Source: Aliicoccus persicus_A
Lineage (GTDB): Bacteria; Bacillota; Bacilli; Staphylococcales; Salinicoccaceae
Length of the DNA: 18,971 nt
Direction: 5' to 3'
NCBI GenBank assembly: GCA_020741755.1
Contig: DYYI01000093.1
Location: 1 to 18,971 of the forward strand
Positions 15,154 through 18,971 of this stretch are shown one piece after another; position 1 is the stretch's first letter, and each line of letters starts with the position of its first letter. Below the pieces are notes generated by a model. It was given only the letters and a program-made list of their open reading frames with translations, was not told where the DNA came from and searched no databases. Both the position numbers and the translations under genes were made by a program.

Positions 15154-17073
15154 TTACTGCTGTTGTGTTTGAGAGAACAAGTTCATCAACCAGTTGTTGA
15201 AACTTTCAGCAATTTCAGTGTTAAAGAATGTTTCAATTTCTGCTGATGACATTTCACTCAAATCAGTTGAGTTAGACGTATCAATCATTTCAACACCGTT
15301 GATTAAACGACTTTCTGTCGTTAACACAACTGCCAATTGATCGTGTGTTACAACATCAGGGATACTAAATGTGATGCGGTCTTCACCTGTTGCACTATCC
15401 GCTTGATACGTTGCTGAACCAGTCCATACGATTTCAACTTTTTCACCAGTTGGACCTACATTAAACGTATACGTGTAGTCAGAAGAACCATCGTCTGCGT
15501 TCGCTTTATCTAATTGAACAAATGCAACTTCTTCCCCGTCAGCGACAAGTGTGAATAAATCATTGAATCCTTCAGCACCTTCACTTAATGATAAAGTACC
15601 TTCAAGTACTGAACCATCAGCTTCAAGTGTATAAACTGTTTCAGAACCAGTCTCTGTTAATGCTGTTTCACTTACATAGTTAAGCACAACAGAATCACTA
15701 GCTTCAACTGGAACATCTTCAGTTCCCTCTTCTTCAGTCACATCTTCTTCACCTTCATCATCTTCAGATGATTGAGCAGCGAATTGACCGTTAGAAGTAC
15801 CGATTGAAGCACTATCGTCTTCAGTTCCGTCTTCTTCAGTACCATCTTCTGTTGCATCGTCTTCAGTACCATCTTCTACTTCAGTACCGTCTTCTGTTGC
15901 ATCGTCTTCAGTACCATCTTCTACTTCAGTACCGTCTTCTGTTGCATCGTCTTCAGTTCCGTCTTCTACTTCAGTACCGTCTTCTGTTGCATCGTCTTCA
16001 GTTCCGTCTTCAACTTCAGTACCGTCTTCTGTTGCATCGTCTTCAGTTCCGTCTTCAACTTCAGTACCATCTTCAGTTGTTTCATCAACTGGTGCACTTC
16101 CTGTGCCTTCAGGTGCCACGATTTCTGTATTCACTTCACGCTTTAAGACTTGATCATCTACTACATAAAGAGTAGAAGTTAAACCTTGTGGGAATTGTGT
16201 TTCACTGAATTCAGTTTGTAACTCATCAATGGAGTCAACGAACTCTTGTTGTACATCGACGTCTTGACCAGCCGTTTGTACTTGAGCTTGTGAAACAAGC
16301 ATCTCAATAATTACTTCGTCATTTTTTAATTCTTCTAATACAACATTTACAACTTCATGAATTTCTTCTTCTGAAAGTTGCATAGTAAGTACTGTCGCTT
16401 GCTGAGATACACCAGCGATTTCTTCTTCAACTTCTTCTGATGTAAATGACTCATCAGCTAAAGTTTCATATACTAAATCGTTATAACGTGTAAAGTATTC
16501 TTCATCTAAACCTTCAACAGTCATTTCTGTTGCAAAGAAATCAGCGAAAGTAAATTCTCCTAAGCTCTCACCATTTTCTTCAGCTAGACGTTTGATTCCA
16601 TCTTCCGTCAGTGTTAATGGTGTGTCATAGAATGGTAAGTTAGCAATTAATGTATCTTGATCAATACCAAACGCTAAATCATCGATGTTTGCGCCACCAA
16701 TATTCGCATTTACATCTACTAGTAATTGTTGGGCATTCATATCTTGTTGAGCTAAGAACTCAAGGTAAGATGAATTAATGATGCTTTCAATTTGTGGATC
16801 GAAGTCAGGTACACCATTTGCTTCTAAGCTAAGGTTCACTAAACTTTCAGATGCATTATTTGCAGTTTGTTCTGCCCAATCCATTTCAGTCTGGAAACGA
16901 GATTCTAAATATGTTGTAACCTGAGCTGCTTCATTCTCTTCTGCTTGGATGTAAGCATCTTTAGCTTCTGACTGTGCTTCTGCAGACATACCAAATGCTA
17001 ATGTGCTGACAGCTAAAGCGGATGCGGTTGCTAGTTGCAATGGAAATTTTAAAGCCTTTTTGTTACCTTTCAT
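15154..17073 (-). CDS. Secreted acidic-repeat protein, first gene of the exporter operon
   Basis: A 639-residue protein that I do not recognise. A Sec signal peptide is clear: basic start MKGNKKALKF, hydrophobic core to about residue 29, and a likely cleavage site after AEA at 31-33. The mature part begins with a helical, Glu/Asn-rich region (34-320). Then come five copies of a 15-residue acidic repeat plus a shortened sixth (333-421), an acidic linker (to about 465) and a beta-rich C-terminal region ending in SQTQQQ. It has no cysteine, so it is not a lipoprotein, and it shows no LPXTG motif or C-terminal anchor. ATG 17073 follows GGAGGT; the frame continues upstream without a ribosome-binding site. 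It could be a substrate, partner or receptor of the downstream ABC exporter. Confidence 0.85.
   Translation of the reverse strand: MKGNKKALKFPLQLATASALAVSTLAFGMSAEAQSEAKDAYIQAEENEAAQVTTYLESRFQTEMDWAEQTANNASESLVNLSLEANGVPDFDPQIESIINSSYLEFLAQQDMNAQQLLVDVNANIGGANIDDLAFGIDQDTLIANLPFYDTPLTLTEDGIKRLAEENGESLGEFTFADFFATEMTVEGLDEEYFTRYNDLVYETLADESFTSEEVEEEIAGVSQQATVLTMQLSEEEIHEVVNVVLEELKNDEVIIEMLVSQAQVQTAGQDVDVQQEFVDSIDELQTEFSETQFPQGLTSTLYVVDDQVLKREVNTEIVAPEGTGSAPVDETTEDGTEVEDGTEDDATEDGTEVEDGTEDDATEDGTEVEDGTEDDATEDGTEVEDGTEDDATEDGTEVEDGTEDDATEDGTEEDGTEDDSASIGTSNGQFAAQSSEDDEGEEDVTEEEGTEDVPVEASDSVVLNYVSETALTETGSETVYTLEADGSVLEGTLSLSEGAEGFNDLFTLVADGEEVAFVQLDKANADDGSSDYTYTFNVGPTGEKVEIVWTGSATYQADSATGEDRITFSIPDVVTHDQLAVVLTTESRLINGVEMIDTSNSTDLSEMSSAEIETFFNTEIAESFNNWLMNLFSQTQQQ
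15811..16077 (-). repeat. 45-bp in-frame tandem repeats in the secreted-protein gene
   Basis: Five units encoding TEDGTEVEDGTEDDA and a sixth lacking one valine and ending in serine (TEDGTEEDGTEDDS). The units are nearly identical at DNA level, differing mostly at third positions. The 45-bp period keeps the reading frame, so copy number can change by slippage without breaking the gene. Every unit carries about eight acidic residues and no basic ones. Confidence 0.95.
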
Positions 17074-17104
17074 AATTAACCTACCTCCATTTTGTTTAAT
17101 GCCA

Positions 17105-17116
17105 AGGTGAACACCT
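17105..17116. promoter_or_regulatory. Perfect palindrome at the start of the secreted-protein transcript
   Basis: AGGTG-AA-CACCT lies about 10 bases after the predicted -10 box, in the 5' untranslated region of the minus-strand operon. The position suits a repressor operator or a small mRNA hairpin. The protein that would bind it is not identifiable from this window. Confidence 0.4.
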
Positions 17117-17125
17117 CGTAAAAAC

Positions 17126-17155
17126 AGTATAAATTCATTCATAACAAAAAATCAA
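17126..17155 (-). promoter_or_regulatory. Predicted promoter of the secreted protein-ABC operon
   Basis: On the minus strand TTGATT (17150-17155) and TATACT (17126-17131) are 18 bases apart, about 52 bases upstream of the ATG at 17073. A second -10-like TATAAT on the minus strand at 17169-17174 has no good -35 partner. Confidence 0.5.
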
Positions 17156-17205
17156 ACTATATACGGTGATTATACGTAAACACGTTGTAACATCACGATT
17201 TCGAG

Positions 17206-17229
17206 TTAATTTGATGTAAATTAATTACA
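17206..17229. promoter_or_regulatory. AT-rich overlapping dyads between bioY and the secreted-protein gene
   Basis: TTAATTT (17206-17212) pairs with AAATTAA (17218-17224). Overlapping it, TGTAA (17215-17219) pairs with TTACA (17225-17229) across 5 bases. The segment lies just after the bioY stop on minus and well upstream of the exporter-operon promoter. It is too AT-rich for a convincing terminator and may be a transcription-factor site. Confidence 0.3.
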
Positions 17230-17240
17230 GTTATGAATGT

Positions 17241-17798
17241 TTATACAGCCTCATTTTGGCATTCATTTAACCCTATACCCACTTTTGTCAAACTTATAGC
17301 AAGAAAAACTGTAATTATCGCAGATATAATATCTTTTATCGCAAATGGAATCACCGCCACTTGCAATACACCAACTAGCGAGTACGGTGTATCTAAAACG
17401 AAATTCATAATGATATAGAAGTGAACCACACCAAAAATATATGTCACACCAATTGCACAAATAGATAAAAAGATATACACCGGGATGTTTATCTTAAAGC
17501 GATGACTCAGGCCAACGATCATCGCAGCAAAGATAAAGCCGATGACAAATCCAAACGTTGGCGATAAAACTGAACTTAATCCTCCCCCGAACGAGAAAAC
17601 TGGAATTCCGACTAAGCCGACCAGTATGTAAATGAGTACACTATAGCTCGCACGTTTTGAACCGAGCAAAAATCCTGTGAGCAATATAGCTGGTAGCTGC
17701 AATGTGATTGGCACCGGTCCAATTGGTATTTTTATAAAAGTAGAAATGGCTATGATCGATGCAAATAGTCCGATTAAAATGAGTTCTTTTGTTTTCAT
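17241..17798 (-). CDS. bioY: Biotin ECF transporter S component BioY
   Basis: A 185-residue membrane protein of the BioY family, the biotin-binding subunit of an energy-coupling-factor transporter. Six hydrophobic segments are visible. The family blocks are GPVPITLQLPAILLTGFLLG (27-46) and LVGIPVFSFGGGLSSVLSPT (62-81), followed by FGFVIGF. It needs the shared EcfA/EcfT module, which is not in this window, although some BioY proteins can act alone. The ATG follows GAGGAGA. The upstream BirA-box-like dyad predicts repression when biotin is plentiful. Confidence 0.95.
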   Translation of the reverse strand: MKTKELILIGLFASIIAISTFIKIPIGPVPITLQLPAILLTGFLLGSKRASYSVLIYILVGLVGIPVFSFGGGLSSVLSPTFGFVIGFIFAAMIVGLSHRFKINIPVYIFLSICAIGVTYIFGVVHFYIIMNFVLDTPYSLVGVLQVAVIPFAIKDIISAIITVFLAISLTKVGIGLNECQNEAV

Positions 17799-17829
17799 AA
17801 TTGTCTCCTCAAATTTTAGTTACTTTTAG

Positions 17830-17859
17830 ATTGTAACAAAATCGAGGTTCAATTGTTAA
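17830..17859 (-). promoter_or_regulatory. Candidate bioY promoter
   Basis: On the minus strand TTAACA (17854-17859) and TACAAT (17830-17835) are 18 bases apart, about 32 bases before the bioY start. The -35 box lies inside one arm of the BirA-box-like dyad, so bound BirA would block RNA polymerase. Confidence 0.45.
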
Positions 17860-17883
17860 CTTTATTTATAATTTCGGTGACAA
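17853..17883. promoter_or_regulatory. BirA-box-like operator upstream of bioY
   Basis: TTGTTAAC (17853-17860), 15 bases, then GGTGACAA (17876-17883). The consensus of the biotin repressor BirA in Bacilli is TTGTTAAC-N15-GTTAACAA. One arm is perfect, the other matches at six of eight positions, and the spacing is exact. It lies directly upstream of a biotin transporter gene, which supports the call strongly. Confidence 0.78.
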
Positions 17884-18309
17884 TTAATTTTTGTCCGCTT
17901 TGAAAGCTGTAATACTTTGGTTTTCATTTTCGAAGAAATCATAAACATCTTTTTTAAATTGAGCATATAACTCTTGTACTTTAATGAAGTCTTCTTTTAG
18001 GGATTGATGATCTATATTTGTATATTCCCTCTGAAGCTTTTGGCGCCATTCGAACGTTTCTACAATCTTGTTCTTGTTCTCTTCAGACATCACACCTTCA
18101 AGTGCCATGATGTCCATCACATCGCTGTAACTACCAGGGTCTCTCAAGATGAAGCCATCGATGATCATGTTTCCAACATCAACAGTGACTTCTATTAACA
18201 TATGACACACTCTTTCAAGTGCATACCCATCTTGATTTTCAACTTCATGAGATAATTCCTCAATGTAATCTAAACGTTTTATTAATAGTTCTTTATCTAC
18301 AAAGTACAT
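17884..18309 (-). CDS. DUF86 (HepT-like, YutE) protein
   Basis: A 141-residue, mostly helical protein of the DUF86/YutE group. The conserved stretch ALERVCHMLIEVTVDVGNMI (30-49) and the following DGFILRDPGSYSDVMDI are characteristic. Relatives include HepT toxins that pair with MntA nucleotidyltransferases, but no such partner gene adjoins it here, so a toxin role is not supported. The frame begins at 18327, yet ATG 18309 is preferred because GGGG lies 8 bases upstream and MYFVDKE is the usual start. It is divergent from the DUF3055 gene. The BirA-box dyad lies directly after its stop. Confidence 0.85.
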   Translation of the reverse strand: MYFVDKELLIKRLDYIEELSHEVENQDGYALERVCHMLIEVTVDVGNMIIDGFILRDPGSYSDVMDIMALEGVMSEENKNKIVETFEWRQKLQREYTNIDHQSLKEDFIKVQELYAQFKKDVYDFFENENQSITAFKADKN

Positions 18310-18387
18310 GTGTCTATCCCCGTTCATTTTTATTTGTATATAATTATGATAGCATATGAAGAAATATTATTAGAATGGACTGAGCCT
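18310..18387. promoter_or_regulatory. Divergent intergenic region between the DUF86 and DUF3055 genes
   Basis: The 78-base gap contains TATAAT on plus at 18339-18344, which could serve the DUF3055 gene with a leader of roughly 36 bases. No clear -35 box accompanies it, and no defined minus-strand promoter was found. Confidence 0.3.
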
Positions 18388-18678
18388 ATGATAGATTTTT
18401 ACTTATATGATGATACAGAAGACACGAGCACACGATTCGTGAGCTTCGTTGGAGAAGAAAATCGTTATGACTTGGCCGTCATGCAGACGACTCGGTTTTT
18501 CGGTAAAAGTATCGTAATGAACATGCAGAATAACAAATTTGGAATATTCGGTACAGACGATCTGGATGAAGAAGGGTTTACTTCTTATGCGCTCGGTTAC
18601 ACAGAAGAAGAAGCAGCCGAAGTCGAAGTATTTTTGCGTGAAGTCATCTCACCGGGGATGGATATTGGCGATTTGTAA
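18388..18678 (+). CDS. DUF3055 family protein
   Basis: A 96-residue small acidic protein of the DUF3055 family, conserved in Staphylococcaceae and other Bacilli and of unknown function. The N-terminal block FYLYDDTEDTSTRFVSFVGE and the middle stretch RYDLAVMQTTRFFGKSIVMN match the family as I remember it from S. aureus. The frame is open from 18310, but the family N-terminus and a -10-like sequence at 18339-18344 favour ATG 18388 over the ATG at 18346. The ribosome-binding site is poor (GGACTGAG), so the exact start is uncertain. No membrane or signal segment is present. Confidence 0.8.
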   Translation: MIDFYLYDDTEDTSTRFVSFVGEENRYDLAVMQTTRFFGKSIVMNMQNNKFGIFGTDDLDEEGFTSYALGYTEEEAAEVEVFLREVISPGMDIGDL

Positions 18679-18725
18679 GGGATGCGTTGAAAGGCAGCTG
18701 ATTATTGGTATGGTAGCGGCTCATC

Positions 18726-18971
18726 GTAAACTTGTGAAACCACAACTTTACAGTAAGCCATCTAGCATAATCTTGTGAAACCACAACTTTACAGTAAGCC
18801 CTCTAGCGTAAACTTGTGAAACCACAACTTTACAGTAAGCCATCTAGCATAAACTTGTGAAACCACAACTTTACTATAAGCCCTCCTGTATAAACTTGTG
18901 AAACCACAACTTTACAGTAAGCCATCTAGCGTAAACTTGTGAAACCACAACTTTACAGTAAGCCATCTAGC
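18726..18971. repeat. 41-bp tandem repeat array, at least six copies
   Basis: Units start at 18726, 18767, 18808, 18849, 18890 and 18931, with a strict 41-bp period up to the window edge. Units 1, 3 and 6 are identical. Unit 4 is the most diverged (CTATAAGCCCTCCTGT at its end). Each unit contains the inverted repeat GTAAACTTGTG-AAAC-CACAACTTTAC, which pairs over 10 of 11 positions with one C-C mismatch, followed by AGTAAGCCATCTAGC. The period is not a multiple of three, so it is not coding. The array continues beyond the window or ends exactly at its edge. Confidence 0.97.

Noticed and set aside
15804..16175. Open frame on plus strand with Leu/Arg/His-rich repeats
   Set aside because: It is the antisense of the acidic repeat tract of the secreted protein. 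It stays open only because the repeat has no stop in that frame, and it lacks its own start signals.
15154..17073. Sortase-anchored surface protein
   Set aside because: The C-terminus ends MLNLFSQTQQQ without an LPXTG motif, hydrophobic helix or basic tail, so anchoring by sortase is not supported.
15154..17073. Lipoprotein
   Set aside because: The signal peptide has no lipobox, and the protein contains no cysteine.
17884..18309. HepT toxin of a HepT/MntA toxin-antitoxin pair
   Set aside because: The DUF86 fold fits, but no nucleotidyltransferase gene adjoins it, and its neighbourhood is conserved housekeeping sequence in relatives.
18539..18778. Separate reading frame overlapping the DUF3055 gene and the first repeat unit
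   Set aside because: It is out of frame with a conserved gene, has no ribosome-binding site and runs into non-coding tandem repeats.
18726..18971. CRISPR array
   Set aside because: The regular 41-bp period with a palindromic core suggests it, but the 15-base linkers are nearly identical between units and far too short for spacers, and no cas genes are present.

Overview
The window is low-GC Firmicutes DNA, and gene order and protein sequence both point to the family Staphylococcaceae. The run Mnh antiporter, PaaI-type thioesterase, leucyl aminopeptidase, YuiB, type-II NADH dehydrogenase, IscA-like protein, YuzB, Nfu and YuzD follows the order I remember from Staphylococcus aureus. The proteins are clearly diverged from S. 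aureus, so a relative such as Jeotgalicoccus, Nosocomiicoccus or Macrococcus is more likely. The genus cannot be settled from sequence alone.

Layout. (1) 1-3600, plus strand: the end of mnhA and complete mnhB to mnhG, with overlapping or abutting reading frames, closed by a symmetrical terminator. (2) 3600-8102, minus strand: housekeeping redox and Fe-S genes. Nfu, YuzB and the IscA-like protein form one transcription unit. ndh has its own promoter and terminator. YuiB, PepA and the thioesterase follow. YuzD diverges from nfu at 8198. (3) 8573-12130, plus strand: a large compound hairpin, then a YtrA-type GntR regulator, an ABC ATPase and a 688-residue permease with a roughly 330-residue extracytoplasmic domain. 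The promoter is near consensus (TTGACA, 17 bp, TATTAT) and lies inside a nested dyad containing TGTA-N13-TACA, a probable autoregulatory operator. (4) 17073-12138, minus strand: a second exporter operon in the order secreted acidic-repeat protein, ABC-2 permease, ABC-2 permease, ATPase. The two ABC operons converge on a shared terminator. (5) 17241-18678: bioY with a BirA-box-like operator, a DUF86 protein and, divergently, a DUF3055 protein. (6) 18726-18971: six copies of a 41-bp tandem repeat, each with an internal imperfect hairpin, running to the window edge.

The conserved backbone covers sodium/proton homeostasis, respiratory NADH oxidation and Fe-S assembly. The accessory part is the 8.5-kb ABC block between yuzD and the bioY/DUF86/DUF3055 group. 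From memory, S. aureus carries the dlt operon next to nfu at this place, so the block looks like a different envelope-related insertion at a variable spot. The least described element is the operon coding for a 639-residue secreted protein with a 15-residue acidic repeat directly upstream of two permeases and an ATPase.
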